Source: Pseudomonas kielensis (GTDB taxonomy: Bacteria; Pseudomonadota; Gammaproteobacteria; Pseudomonadales; Pseudomonadaceae). Taken from it: a stretch of DNA of 64,000 nucleotides. Positions 37,056 through 45,594 of this stretch are shown here, in pieces. Location of the stretch: positions 62,001 through 126,000 of the forward strand of contig NZ_JACMYG010000014.1 in NCBI RefSeq assembly GCF_014236655.1. Reading direction: 5' to 3'. The position numbers and the translations under genes were made by a program. Each line of letters starts with the position of its first letter. Position 1 is the stretch's first letter. Below the pieces are notes generated by a model, which saw nothing but the letters and a program-made list of their open reading frames with translations, was not told where the DNA came from and searched no databases.

Positions 37056-37907
37056 CTACAGCGGGTTGGCCGAGAAGGTATCGCACTGCTCGATGCGACC
37101 TTGCTCGAAACCGCGCTCGAACCAGCGCACACGCTGCGCGGAAGTGCCATGAGTGAAGGTCTCAGGCATCGGGCCGGTCGTTTGGTTCCCGCGCCGGTAA
37201 TCGTCACCGAACACCGCGGCCGCTTCCAGCGCGGCCTGCAGATCGCCTGGCTCCAGCCAGTTCAGGCGCTGCTGGGCGTGGTGTGCCCAGACGCCCGCCA
37301 GGCAATCGGCCTGCAGCTCCGCGCGCACTTCCAGGCCGTTGTCACCGGCAGTGGGGTGGCCGGCACCCAGGGCTTCGTCGAAGGGCCGGGACAATCCCAG
37401 GCGGGTCTGCACGTGATGTCCGACTTCGTGGGCGATCACATAGGCCTGGGCAAACGCGCCGAAGTCGCTCATCCGTTGGGCCATCTTGCGGAAAAATCCC
37501 AGGTCCAGGTACAGCGCCTGATTGTCCGGGCAATAGAACGGCCCGACCGCCGACGAAGCGTAACCGCAGCCGGAAGTCACGCCCTGTTCGAAGAGGGTCA
37601 GGGTGGGTTCAGGGTAGGGCTGGTCCAGGGATTGAAACAGGGCTCTCCAGGTGTCCTCGGTATCCCCGAGCACGGCACGCACGAACGCCAGGTCGAGGTC
37701 CTCGGTGTTTTCCGGCGTGACTTCGCTCACGGGCGGCGATGCCGGGTCAGCCTCCTGGGGGGCGGTCAGGCTGCCCAGCGCCACGGCTCCCGAGAGGGCG
37801 GCAGCACCGAGGGCGATCACGAGTTTTTTGCTCGGGGGGAGGCGGTTGGAGGGGGATTGGCGGGTATCGGTGACGTTATCGCTGGGACGGGCTTTGTTCC
37901 AAAGCAT
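37056..37907 (-). CDS. YpfJ-type neutral zinc metallopeptidase (copy 2)
   Basis: A 283-residue paralogue of the preceding gene. It starts MLWNKARPSDNVTDTRQSPS, has one membrane segment (KLVIALGAAALSGAVALGSL, about 28-47) and the same zinc motif AQAYVIAHEVGHHVQTRLG with RAELQADCLAGVWAHHAQ. The C-terminus FTHGTSAQRVRWFERGFEQG is nearly the same in both copies, whereas the linker after the membrane helix differs. The ATG is at 37905-37907; 121 bp separate it from copy 1. All catalytic residues are kept in both, so neither is a pseudogene. Confidence 0.87.
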   Translation of the reverse strand: MLWNKARPSDNVTDTRQSPSNRLPPSKKLVIALGAAALSGAVALGSLTAPQEADPASPPVSEVTPENTEDLDLAFVRAVLGDTEDTWRALFQSLDQPYPEPTLTLFEQGVTSGCGYASSAVGPFYCPDNQALYLDLGFFRKMAQRMSDFGAFAQAYVIAHEVGHHVQTRLGLSRPFDEALGAGHPTAGDNGLEVRAELQADCLAGVWAHHAQQRLNWLEPGDLQAALEAAAVFGDDYRRGNQTTGPMPETFTHGTSAQRVRWFERGFEQGRIEQCDTFSANPL

Positions 37908-38140
37908 GTCGACATTCCTTGTGATTTGAGCGGCATTCATTGCCTGGTGTCTGCATACCAGCTACGGCGCGAAAAGTGACGGTCAATGTGTAAACGCAGG
38001 TGAGCGACAGCACCGCCGTGTGCCGGGGCAAGTTGTATTGAAATCGTAAGCAGGGGGCTTATACGAGGTAGCGATACTTCCTTCGCTACAGCGAGCGGCC
38101 CATAATCGTCGGCCTCTGCAGCGTCGGCCACGAGCCCGGA

Positions 38141-38818
38141 ATGAGAATGACCACAGACCTTACCGTAGCGCCCGAAGCGGCAGCGCTCGAGCCACGCAAG
38201 AGTCGTAAGAACAACCCGGAAAAGACCCGCGAGAACATCCTTCAAGAAGCCATTGTCGAGTTCGTCCAGCAGGGGTTGTCCGGGGCGCGAGTGGATGCCA
38301 TCGCCGAACGAATCCATACCTCAAAGCGCATGATCTATTACTACTTCGGGAGTAAGGAGCAGCTCTATGTCGAGGTGCTGGAGAAGCTCTACGGGAATAT
38401 CCGCAATACCGAGAATCGCTTGCAGCTCGCCGAACTCGCACCGCGCGAAGCCATCCAGCGGCTGGTGGAGTTCACCTTCGATCACCATGATCGGAACGTC
38501 GATTTTGTGCGCATTGTCAGCATCGAGAACATTCATAACGCCGAGTACGTGAAGCACTCCGAGTCGATCAAGGCGATGAACAACACCATCCTTGATGCAC
38601 TGGGGGAGATACTGCGACGTGGAGTCGCGCAAGGGGTGTTCCGTGAAGGACTCAACCCGCTGGACGTGCACCTGCTGATCACCTCGTTCTGCTTCTACCG
38701 AGTGTCGAACCGCCACACCTTCGGTGAGATCTTCCAGATCGACCTGCCCGATGTGGCGATCAAGCAGCGTCATCGGCAGATGATCGGCGAGTCGGTGCTG
38801 CGCTACCTGCAGGCCTGA
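38141..38818 (+). CDS. TetR-family transcriptional regulator
   Basis: A 225-residue TetR regulator with a ~25-residue basic N-terminal extension (LEPRKSRKNNPEKTRENILQ) before the helix-turn-helix (SGARVDAIAERIHTSKRMIYYYFGSKEQLY, about 48-77; the YYYFGSKE pattern is the TetR hallmark). The C-terminal ligand and dimer domain has no recognisable specificity. A second start two codons later is possible. The gene has no obvious target beside it: copy 2 of the zinc peptidase is divergent from it by 233 bp, and trmA converges on it. A strong bidirectional terminator follows. Confidence 0.9.
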   Translation: MRMTTDLTVAPEAAALEPRKSRKNNPEKTRENILQEAIVEFVQQGLSGARVDAIAERIHTSKRMIYYYFGSKEQLYVEVLEKLYGNIRNTENRLQLAELAPREAIQRLVEFTFDHHDRNVDFVRIVSIENIHNAEYVKHSESIKAMNNTILDALGEILRRGVAQGVFREGLNPLDVHLLITSFCFYRVSNRHTFGEIFQIDLPDVAIKQRHRQMIGESVLRYLQA

Positions 38819-38850
38819 ACCGAGATGAGGGGCCGTGGCCCCGGCACCCA

Positions 38851-38881
38851 CAAAAAAGCCGTCCTCGGGACGGCTTTTTTG
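38851..38881. terminator. Bidirectional terminator (TetR gene / trmA)
   Basis: A perfect 14-bp inverted repeat CAAAAAAGCCGTCC-TCG-GGACGGCTTTTTTG between the convergent TetR and trmA genes. It has U-tracts on both strands, so it serves both transcripts. A second hairpin GGGGCC-GT-GGCCCC lies just before it (38829-38842). Confidence 0.93.
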
Positions 38882-38897
38882 TGGACCGCGTCAGCGA

Positions 38898-39977
38898 TTA
38901 ACGACGGGTCAGCAAGACCCCGGATTCCATGTGGTGGGTCCACGGGAACTGATCGAACAGCGCACAACGGGTGATGCGATGGGTGTCGTGCAACTGGGCG
39001 ATGTTGGCTGCCAGGGTCTCTGGGTTGCACGAGATGTACAGGATGTTGTCGAAGCGTCGGGTCAGCTCGCAGGTGTCCGGGTCCATGCCGGCGCGCGGTG
39101 GATCGACGAACACGCTGCCGAACGCGTAGCTCTTCAAGTCGATACCGTGCAGGCGACGGAACGGGCGCACTTCGTTCAAGGCTTCGGTCAACTCTTCGGC
39201 GGACAGGCGCACCAGGGTGACGTTATCCACCGCGTTTTCGCTGAGGTTGCTCAGCGCGGCATTGACTGAAGTCTTGCTGATTTCCGTGGCCAGTACTTTG
39301 CGTACGCGGGTCGCCAGGGGCAGGGTGAAGTTGCCGTTGCCGCAGTACAGCTCCAGCAGATCGTCCGGACGCTCGCCCAGGGCGTCATATGCCCAGTTGA
39401 GCATCTTCTGGTTCACCGTGCCGTTGGGCTGGGTGAAGGCCCCTTCGGGCTGGCGATAGCTGAAGGTGCGCCCGCCGACTTCGAGTTTCTCGACCACATA
39501 ATCCTGGCCGATCACTTCGCGTTTGCCCTTGGAGCGCCCGATCACGCTGACGTTCAAGTCGGCCGCCAACTGGCGGGCCGCCGCATGCCAGTGCTCATCG
39601 AGCGGGCGGTGGTAGCACAGGGTGATCATCGCGTCGCCTGCCAGGGTGGTCAGGAACTCCACCTGGAACAGCTTGTGGCTCAAGGCTGCGCTGGCCTGCC
39701 AGGCGGCCTTGAGCTGCGGCATCAACTGGTTGATGCGCAGGCTGGCGATCGGGAACTCTTCGATCAGGATCGGCGTGCGCTTGTCTTCCTGGGAAAACAT
39801 TGCGTAGTGCCGCTCGCCGGCTTCGCGCCACAGGCGGAATTCGGCGCGCAGGCGGAAGTTGGCCAGCGGCGAGTCGAACACCGCAGGTTGCGGGGCATCG
39901 AACGGTGCCAGCAGGTCACGCAGGCGCGTGACCTTGTCTTCGAGCTGAGCGGCGTAAGCCTGGGAATCGAATGTCAT
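38898..39977 (-). CDS. trmA: tRNA (uracil-5-)-methyltransferase
   Basis: TrmA makes 5-methyluridine 54 in the T-loop of tRNAs with SAM. The 359-residue length fits E. coli TrmA (366). Visible features are the SAM-binding [29 protein letters not shown], the nucleophile in [14 protein letters not shown] and the C-terminal general base in [15 protein letters not shown]. It lacks the TRAM domain and Fe-S cysteines of the RlmD paralogues. The ATG at 39975-39977 overlaps the stop of the purine permease by 4 bp, so it is downstream in a two-gene operon with that transporter. Confidence 0.95.
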   Translation of the reverse strand: MTFDSQAYAAQLEDKVTRLRDLLAPFDAPQPAVFDSPLANFRLRAEFRLWREAGERHYAMFSQEDKRTPILIEEFPIASLRINQLMPQLKAAWQASAALSHKLFQVEFLTTLAGDAMITLCYHRPLDEHWHAAARQLAADLNVSVIGRSKGKREVIGQDYVVEKLEVGGRTFSYRQPEGAFTQPNGTVNQKMLNWAYDALGERPDDLLELYCGNGNFTLPLATRVRKVLATEISKTSVNAALSNLSENAVDNVTLVRLSAEELTEALNEVRPFRRLHGIDLKSYAFGSVFVDPPRAGMDPDTCELTRRFDNILYISCNPETLAANIAQLHDTHRITRCALFDQFPWTHHMESGVLLTRR

Positions 39978-41269
39978 GCGTTGAACCAACCCAACTTGAT
40001 CACGAACAGAATGGAGAGAATCACCAGCGCCGGGTTCAGCTCACGGCCACGACCGGACAGCAGTTTGATGGCGGTCCAGGCGATGAAACCGAAGGCAATG
40101 CCGTTGGCGATGGAGTACGTGAAAGGCATCGCCAGGGCAGTGATCACCACCGGCGCAGCCACGGTGATGTCATCCCAGTCTATTTCCGCCAGGCCGGAAG
40201 TCATCAGCACGGCGACGAACAGCAGGGCCGGCGCGGTGGCGAAGGCCGGAACGCTGGCGGCCAGTGGCGAGAAGAACAGCGCCAGCAGGAACAGGATGGC
40301 CACCACCACGGCGGTGAGGCCGGTCCGGCCACCGGCGCTGACGCCTGCTGCCGATTCGATGTAGCTGGTGGTGGTCGAGGTGCCCAGCAGGGAGCCGGCC
40401 ATGGCCGCCGTACTGTCGGCGATCAGCGCCCGGCCCATTTTCGGCATGTGACCGTCCTTGCCCATCAGGCCGGCGCGCTTGGCGACGCCGATCAGGGTGC
40501 CGGAGTTGTCGAACAGGTCGACGAACAGGAAGGCGAAGATCACGCTGACCAGACCGATGTCCAGGGCGCCCATGATGTCCAGTTGCAGGAAGGTCGGCGC
40601 CAGGGAGGGCGGCATCGACACTACGCCGCCGAACGGGGTGAAGCCCAGGGCGATGGAGGCGATGGTCACGGTCAGGATGCCGATCAGTACCGCACCGCGC
40701 ACTTTCAGGGCTTCGAGGGCCACGATCATGGCAAAGCCCAGGGTCGCGAGGATCGGTGCCGGTTGCTTCAGGTCACCGAGGCCGACCATGGTCGCCGGGT
40801 TGCTGACCACGATGCCAGCGTTGTGCAGGGCAATCAGGGCCAGGAACAGGCCGATACCGGCGGCAATCGCCGAACGCAGCGGCAGCGGGATGCTGTTGAT
40901 GATCCATTCGCGGATGCGGAAGATCGACAGCAGGAAGAACAGCACCGCCGAAATGAACACCGCGCCCAGCGCCACTTGCCAGGTGTGGCCCATGTGCAGG
41001 ACCACGGTGTAGGTGAAGAAGGCGTTCAGGCCCATGCCCGGTGCCAGTGCGATCGGGTAGTTGGCAATCAGGCCCATCACGGTGGAGCCGATGGCGGCCG
41101 CCAGGCAGGTCGCGACAAACACCGCGCCCTTGTCCATGCCAGTCTCGCCGAGGATGCTCGGGTTGACGAACAGAATGTAGGCCATGGCCAGGAAGGTCGT
41201 GACGCCCGCAAGAATCTCGGTGCGCACGTTGGTGTTGTGTGCCTTGAGTTGAAACAGCCTTTCCAGCAT
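39974..41269 (-). CDS. Purine permease of the AzgA/NCS2 type
   Basis: A 431-residue inner-membrane uptake transporter of the nucleobase-ascorbate (AzgA-like, COG2252) group, with about twelve to fourteen hydrophobic helices. The start [20 protein letters not shown] and motifs [34 protein letters not shown] and [15 protein letters not shown] are typical of hypoxanthine/guanine or adenine permeases (GhxP, AdeQ). The ATG at 41267-41269 gives the family's usual length. It is translated just before trmA, its stop overlapping the trmA start (ATGA). Pairing purine import with a tRNA-modifying gene may be accidental. Confidence 0.93.
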   Translation of the reverse strand: MLERLFQLKAHNTNVRTEILAGVTTFLAMAYILFVNPSILGETGMDKGAVFVATCLAAAIGSTVMGLIANYPIALAPGMGLNAFFTYTVVLHMGHTWQVALGAVFISAVLFFLLSIFRIREWIINSIPLPLRSAIAAGIGLFLALIALHNAGIVVSNPATMVGLGDLKQPAPILATLGFAMIVALEALKVRGAVLIGILTVTIASIALGFTPFGGVVSMPPSLAPTFLQLDIMGALDIGLVSVIFAFLFVDLFDNSGTLIGVAKRAGLMGKDGHMPKMGRALIADSTAAMAGSLLGTSTTTSYIESAAGVSAGGRTGLTAVVVAILFLLALFFSPLAASVPAFATAPALLFVAVLMTSGLAEIDWDDITVAAPVVITALAMPFTYSIANGIAFGFIAWTAIKLLSGRGRELNPALVILSILFVIKLGWFNA

Positions 41270-41473
41270 GTCTGCTCCCCGTGGCGCATCTTGCGCCGTG
41301 AATGTATCGACTTGAACAGCAAAGCACAGACCACAGCAGGCGCCCGGGATTTTTCTGTCGGTCGGAAAAAGCCGCGCATCATACCAGCAGCTTGGGGCTA
41401 TGGCTGCGATCGTCGGCGATGTTTTGCCTTTGAGGCGGCTGGGGCATACTGCGCGCCGGTTCCGGGAGTGGTC

Positions 41474-41932
41474 ATGTCTTCTAAAAAGCGCAGGTTGAGT
41501 CTGGTGGTGGGCGTGTGTGGCGCCTTGTTGTCCGGCATGCAGGTGGCCCAGGCGGCTTCCGCACCGCCGTTGAGTGAAATCAAGGTGCTCAAGGTCCAGT
41601 CGCCGTCCTGCGGCATGGAGGACATCAGTCCCGGGCAGGCGCAAACCCACTGTGATCATGAAGGGCCGAACATCAAGATCTACGTGCTGGAGGTCGGTTA
41701 TGGCCGTTCGCCCCAGGCCGGACTGGATGGCGCGGACATCGACGGCGTGCGCATCCGGGTGTGTGCCTTTGATAACGGCGACCTGACGGAATGCTCCGGC
41801 ATGGTCAGCAAGATCGTCGGCTACCTCTATATCTTCGATATGGCCGGCAAGCAGCGTGGCACCTTCACCTTGCGCAATACCTCGATCAACGCGCCGGGCA
41901 ACAGCCTGTCGACCCAAATCTACATCAAGTAG
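41474..41932 (+). CDS. Small secreted protein of unknown function
   Basis: A 152-residue exported protein: signal peptide KKRRLSLVVGVCGALLSGMQ with cleavage near AQA/AS, then a mature part of about 124 residues that looks mostly beta-strand. It holds four cysteines, two near SPSCGMED and THCDHEG and two in RVCAFDNGDLTECSG, probably two disulfides. The frame is open upstream through the purine permease on the other strand, but only the ATG at 41474 yields a signal peptide. I do not recognise a family. It is divergent from the permease and precedes the DJ-1-type gene by 81 bp. Confidence 0.72.
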   Translation: MSSKKRRLSLVVGVCGALLSGMQVAQAASAPPLSEIKVLKVQSPSCGMEDISPGQAQTHCDHEGPNIKIYVLEVGYGRSPQAGLDGADIDGVRIRVCAFDNGDLTECSGMVSKIVGYLYIFDMAGKQRGTFTLRNTSINAPGNSLSTQIYIK

Positions 41933-42013
41933 TCGGCACAGGCGCGTAGGGGGAGTTGAACGTCGGTCAATAAAGGTGACTACGCTTTAAGGATCACCCT
42001 GTGGACACCGACC

Positions 42014-42565
42014 ATGACCTTTAGAGCCCTGATTACCCTTGCCGAGGGCATCGACGACCTGCAAAGCGTCACCCTGATCGACGTGCTGCGTCGGGCGAAT
42101 GTCGAAGTGGTGGTGGCCAGCATCGAGGCGCGGCGCATGCTGACGTGCGCCCGGGGCACACGCCTGACCGCCGATGCGATGCTGGTGGACGTGCTGGCGC
42201 AACCCTTCGACCTGATTGTCCTGCCCGGCGGCGCCGTGGGCGGCAAGCACCTGGCGGCCCATCAGCCGTTGCAGCAGTTGCTCAAGGACCAGGCCGCCGC
42301 CGGCCGGCTGTTCGCCGCCATCGCCGAGTCGCCGGCGCTCGCCCTGCAGGCCTTCGGCGTGTTGCGCCAGCGACGCATGACCTGCCTGCCTGCCGTCAGC
42401 CAGCAACTGCTGGGCTGCACCTTCGTCGATCAGCCCGTGGTGGTCGACGGCAACTGCATCACGGCCCAGGGTTCGGCAGCGGCCCTGGCATTTGCCCTGC
42501 AATTGGTGGAGCAACTGTGCGGCAGGGCGGTCAAGGTTGCGGTGGCGCGGGAACTGCTGGCTTAG
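42014..42565 (+). CDS. DJ-1/PfpI-superfamily protein without the usual cysteine
   Basis: A 183-residue DJ-1/YajL-like protein. The fold's opening is there (EGIDDLQSVTLIDVLRRANV) and so is IVLPGGAVGGKHL. The nucleophile-elbow segment, which reads AAICA in YajL and DJ-1, is FAAIAES here, so the redox-active cysteine is replaced by alanine; the early glutamate (GSEE..) has also become GIDD. Chaperone or deglycase activity that depends on the cysteine is therefore doubtful. The ATG is at 42014. The last 35 bp overlap the 3' end of the MFS gene on the other strand. Confidence 0.85.
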   Translation: MTFRALITLAEGIDDLQSVTLIDVLRRANVEVVVASIEARRMLTCARGTRLTADAMLVDVLAQPFDLIVLPGGAVGGKHLAAHQPLQQLLKDQAAAGRLFAAIAESPALALQAFGVLRQRRMTCLPAVSQQLLGCTFVDQPVVVDGNCITAQGSAAALAFALQLVEQLCGRAVKVAVARELLA

Positions 42566-43814
42566 CGGCGGTCTGCGAGTCCTTGGGGGCATCCACCGGT
42601 ATATGCATGCGATCACGCTGGGCCAGGGTAGGGAACAGCTTGATCCAGGTCCCGGTGACCAGCAGCGTGCCGACGCCACCCATGACCACCGCCGGCACTG
42701 TGCCGAACCAGTGTGCCGTCAGGCCGGACTCGAACTCACCCAACTGATTCGAGGCGCCGATGAACAAGCCGTTTACGGCGCTGACCCGGCCGCGCATTTC
42801 ATCCGGGGTTTCCAGTTGCACGAAAGATGCGCGGATCACCATGCTGATCATGTCCGCCGCCCCCAGCACCACCAGCACCGCCAACGAGAACCAGAATGAG
42901 GTCGACAGGCCAAAGGCTATGGTCGCCACGCCGAACACGCCGACGGCGGTAAACATCACCCGGCCCACTTTGCGTTCCACGGCAAACCGCGCCAGCCAGA
43001 GTGACATCAGCAGGGCGCCCACGGCCGGTGCCGAGCGCAGCAGCCCCAGGCCCCAGGGGCCGGTCAGCAGGATGTCCTTGGCGAACACCGGCAACAGCGC
43101 GGTGGCGCCCCCCAGCAGCACCGCGAACAGGTCCAGGGAGATCGCCCCGAGAATGTCCGGGCGACTGCGGATGAAGCGAACGCCGGCCAGCAGGGAATCC
43201 AGGGTGGCCTTGCCTTTGTTCAGCGGGGTTTGCCGCGCTGGCAGGTTGAGCATCAGGGTGCAGGCGATGGCGTACAAGAGCACCGTCGGCCCGTAGACCC
43301 AGACGCTGCCAAAGGCATAGAGCAGGCCGCCAAGGGCCGGGGCGATGATGGTGGCCGACTGTTGCGCCGACTGTGCCGCCGCCACCGCACGTGGGAACAG
43401 GGCCGTGGGCACGATGCTGGGCAGCAGGGCCTGGGTGGTGGGTAACTCGAACGAGCGCGCGGCGCCCAGCAGGAACGCGAGGATGAAGATCAGCTCGCGC
43501 GTCACCTGGTCGGTGGCGCTGCCGATGGCCAGGGCCAGGGCAATCAGCGCCTGCAAGGACTGGCAGAGGGCCGCGACCTTGCGCCGGTCATAGCGGTCGG
43601 CCACATGCCCGGTGTGCAGCATGAACAGCACCCGCGGAGCGAATTCCACCAGCCCGACCAGGCCCAGGTCCAGCACGTTGCCGGTGAGTTGGTAGAGGTT
43701 CCAGCCAATGGCCACGGTGAGCATCTGAAAGCCGCTGGCGGTGAAAACCCGTGCCAGCCAGAACGCAAGGAAAGGGCGGTGATGACGTAACAGCAGGGGC
43801 TCTGGGCTGGGCAT
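42531..43814 (-). CDS. MFS exporter (EntS-like group)
   Basis: A 427-residue major-facilitator transporter with about twelve helices. The N-terminus HHRPFLAFWLARVFTASGFQ and the cytoplasmic loop HVADRYDRRKVAAL (MFS motif A) place it in the MFS_3 group that includes enterobactin exporter EntS and some multidrug pumps. The C-terminus is polar (KPAVPAPPQP). The ATG at 43812-43814 gives the normal length. The gene converges on the DJ-1 gene with a 35-bp overlap of coding sequence. The substrate is unknown; no siderophore gene is nearby. Confidence 0.88.
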   Translation of the reverse strand: MPSPEPLLLRHHRPFLAFWLARVFTASGFQMLTVAIGWNLYQLTGNVLDLGLVGLVEFAPRVLFMLHTGHVADRYDRRKVAALCQSLQALIALALAIGSATDQVTRELIFILAFLLGAARSFELPTTQALLPSIVPTALFPRAVAAAQSAQQSATIIAPALGGLLYAFGSVWVYGPTVLLYAIACTLMLNLPARQTPLNKGKATLDSLLAGVRFIRSRPDILGAISLDLFAVLLGGATALLPVFAKDILLTGPWGLGLLRSAPAVGALLMSLWLARFAVERKVGRVMFTAVGVFGVATIAFGLSTSFWFSLAVLVVLGAADMISMVIRASFVQLETPDEMRGRVSAVNGLFIGASNQLGEFESGLTAHWFGTVPAVVMGGVGTLLVTGTWIKLFPTLAQRDRMHIPVDAPKDSQTAAKPAVPAPPQP

Positions 43815-43977
43815 CGGCGGACAGGTCTGGTGGGAAAAAGCTGAGCCTATCATCAAGTTGTAACCGGAGGTTGCAGTGATCGCCTCGATCGGCGCACCAG
43901 GGGCCTGAGGCAACCTGTCACGCGGCAATAGACCACACGCTCTGCCGGTGAAAATGCGACTACTCTTTGATCGTTGC

Positions 43978-43991
43978 TTGATCCAGATCAA
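43978..43991. promoter_or_regulatory. ANR/FNR-type box upstream of cioAB
   Basis: TTGATCCAGATCAA matches the consensus TTGAT-N4-ATCAA exactly. It lies ~160 bp upstream of the cioA start. In P. aeruginosa ANR represses cioAB at low oxygen, so the position and family fit. A second TTTGATC half-site sits 12 bp before it, forming a larger CTTTGATC...GATCAAAG inverted repeat. Confidence 0.85.
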
Positions 43992-44062
43992 AGCCCCTGG
44001 GGGATTTGTTCTGACGGCCAGAAGGCCAGACTCCCTGCGTTGTGATGTTTGTAAAAAAAGAA

Positions 44063-44076
44063 CGAATTCGAATTCG
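44063..44076. promoter_or_regulatory. 14-bp palindrome upstream of cioA
   Basis: CGAATTCGAATTCG is a perfect palindrome 75 bp before the cioA start, within an A-rich patch. It could be an operator or a promoter element, but the sequence alone does not name a regulator. Confidence 0.4.
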
Positions 44077-44151
44077 CCACACTCCATACCCGTAGGGGCG
44101 GTGGGTGCAGGCCACAAGCCTGTAGCCGTATTACCTGACAGAGGAAGACTT

Positions 44152-45591
44152 ATGTTCGGTTTGGAGGCACTTGATCTCGCCCGAATTCAGTTCGCGTTCA
44201 CCATCTCATTCCACATTCTGTTCCCGGCGATCACCATCGGCCTGGCGAGTTACCTGGCAGTACTCGAAGGTCTGTGGCTGAAAACCAACAACAACACCTA
44301 CCGTGACCTCTACCATTTCTGGTCGAAGATCTTTGCCGTCAACTTCGGCATGGGGGTGGTCTCTGGCCTGGTCATGGCCTACCAGTTCGGCACCAACTGG
44401 AGTCGCTTTTCGGACTTCGCCGGCTCCATCACCGGGCCGTTGCTGACCTATGAAGTGCTCACGGCATTCTTCCTCGAAGCGGGTTTCCTCGGCGTCATGC
44501 TGTTTGGCTGGAACAAGGTGGGGCGCAAGCTGCACTTCTTCGCCACGGTCATGGTGGCGATCGGTACGCTGATCTCGACGTTCTGGATCCTCGCTTCCAA
44601 CAGCTGGATGCAGACCCCCCAGGGTTACGAAATCATCAACGGCCAGGTCATCCCGGTGGACTGGTTCGCGGTGATTTTCAACCCCTCGTTCCCCTATCGC
44701 CTGATGCACATGGCCACCGCCGCCTTTGTCGCGACCGCGTTCTTTGTCGGTTCGTCGGCGGCCTGGCACCTGCTGCGCGGTCGCGACAACCCGGCCATCC
44801 GCACCATGTTGTCGATGGCCATGTGGATGGCGTTGATCGTTGCGCCGATCCAGGCCGTGATCGGTGACTTCCACGGGCTCAACACCCTTAAGCACCAACC
44901 GGCGAAAATCGCTGCGATCGAAGGTCACTGGGAAAACCATGGCGACGAACCAACGCCGCTGATCCTGTTTGGCTGGCCGGACATGAAGGAGGAGCGGACC
45001 AAGTACGCGGTGGAAATTCCGTACCTGGGCAGCCTGATCCTCACGCACTCCCTGGACAAGCAGGTGCCCGCGCTCAAGGAGTTCCCGCCGGAAGATCGGG
45101 CGAACTCGACCATCGTGTTCTGGTCGTTCCGGATCATGGTGGGCCTGGGCATGCTGATGATCTTCACCGGCCTGTGGAGCCTGTGGCTGCGCAAGCGTGA
45201 CCGGCTGTATTCGAACCGCGCGTTCCTGTACCTGACCCTGTGGATGGGGCCTTCCGGCCTGATCGCGATTCTTGCGGGCTGGTTCACGACGGAAATCGGG
45301 CGCCAACCGTGGGTGATCTACGGGGTGATGCGCACCGCCGATGCGTCCTCCGGGCACAGCGTGGTGCAGATGAGCATTACCCTGGCGCTGTTTGTGGTGG
45401 TGTATTTCTCGCTGTTCGGTGTGGGCCTTGGCTACATGATGCGTCTGGTGCGCAAGGGGCCAAAGCTCAACGAAGGGGCCGAACCGAGCCACGGTGGTCC
45501 TGGTCAGCAACGCACGCCGGCCCGTCCGCTTTCCGCTGCCGATGACGGCACCGAAGGTGACCACAGCGACAGCCTGAACAAGGGGAATTGA
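44152..45591 (+). CDS. cioA: Cyanide-insensitive quinol oxidase subunit I
   Basis: CioA carries the haems of a bd-type quinol oxidase that reduces oxygen and resists cyanide, which matters because pseudomonads can make HCN. The 479-residue membrane protein starts MFGLEALDLARIQFAFTISF, where His21 (ISFHILFP) is a haem ligand candidate. The GRQPW motif of bd oxidases is present in TTEIGRQPWVIYGVM. The periplasmic Q-loop is short, as in CIO-type enzymes. The ATG at 44152 has AGAGGAAG upstream; the open frame extending to 43948 is ignored. cioB follows 3 bp later, and an ANR box lies upstream. Confidence 0.97.
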   Translation: MFGLEALDLARIQFAFTISFHILFPAITIGLASYLAVLEGLWLKTNNNTYRDLYHFWSKIFAVNFGMGVVSGLVMAYQFGTNWSRFSDFAGSITGPLLTYEVLTAFFLEAGFLGVMLFGWNKVGRKLHFFATVMVAIGTLISTFWILASNSWMQTPQGYEIINGQVIPVDWFAVIFNPSFPYRLMHMATAAFVATAFFVGSSAAWHLLRGRDNPAIRTMLSMAMWMALIVAPIQAVIGDFHGLNTLKHQPAKIAAIEGHWENHGDEPTPLILFGWPDMKEERTKYAVEIPYLGSLILTHSLDKQVPALKEFPPEDRANSTIVFWSFRIMVGLGMLMIFTGLWSLWLRKRDRLYSNRAFLYLTLWMGPSGLIAILAGWFTTEIGRQPWVIYGVMRTADASSGHSVVQMSITLALFVVVYFSLFGVGLGYMMRLVRKGPKLNEGAEPSHGGPGQQRTPARPLSAADDGTEGDHSDSLNKGN

Positions 45592-45594
45592 GTC

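Larger units (their letters stand above)
43815..44151. other. Regulatory region upstream of cioA
   Basis: A 337-bp spacer between the divergent MFS and cioA genes. It contains a perfect ANR/FNR box and a 14-bp palindrome, both listed separately, and the AGAGGAAG ribosome site for cioA. No additional gene is supported. Confidence 0.7.

Noticed and set aside
39971..41473. N-terminal extension of the secreted-protein frame
   Set aside because: The region is antisense to the purine permease; only the ATG at 41474 gives a signal peptide.
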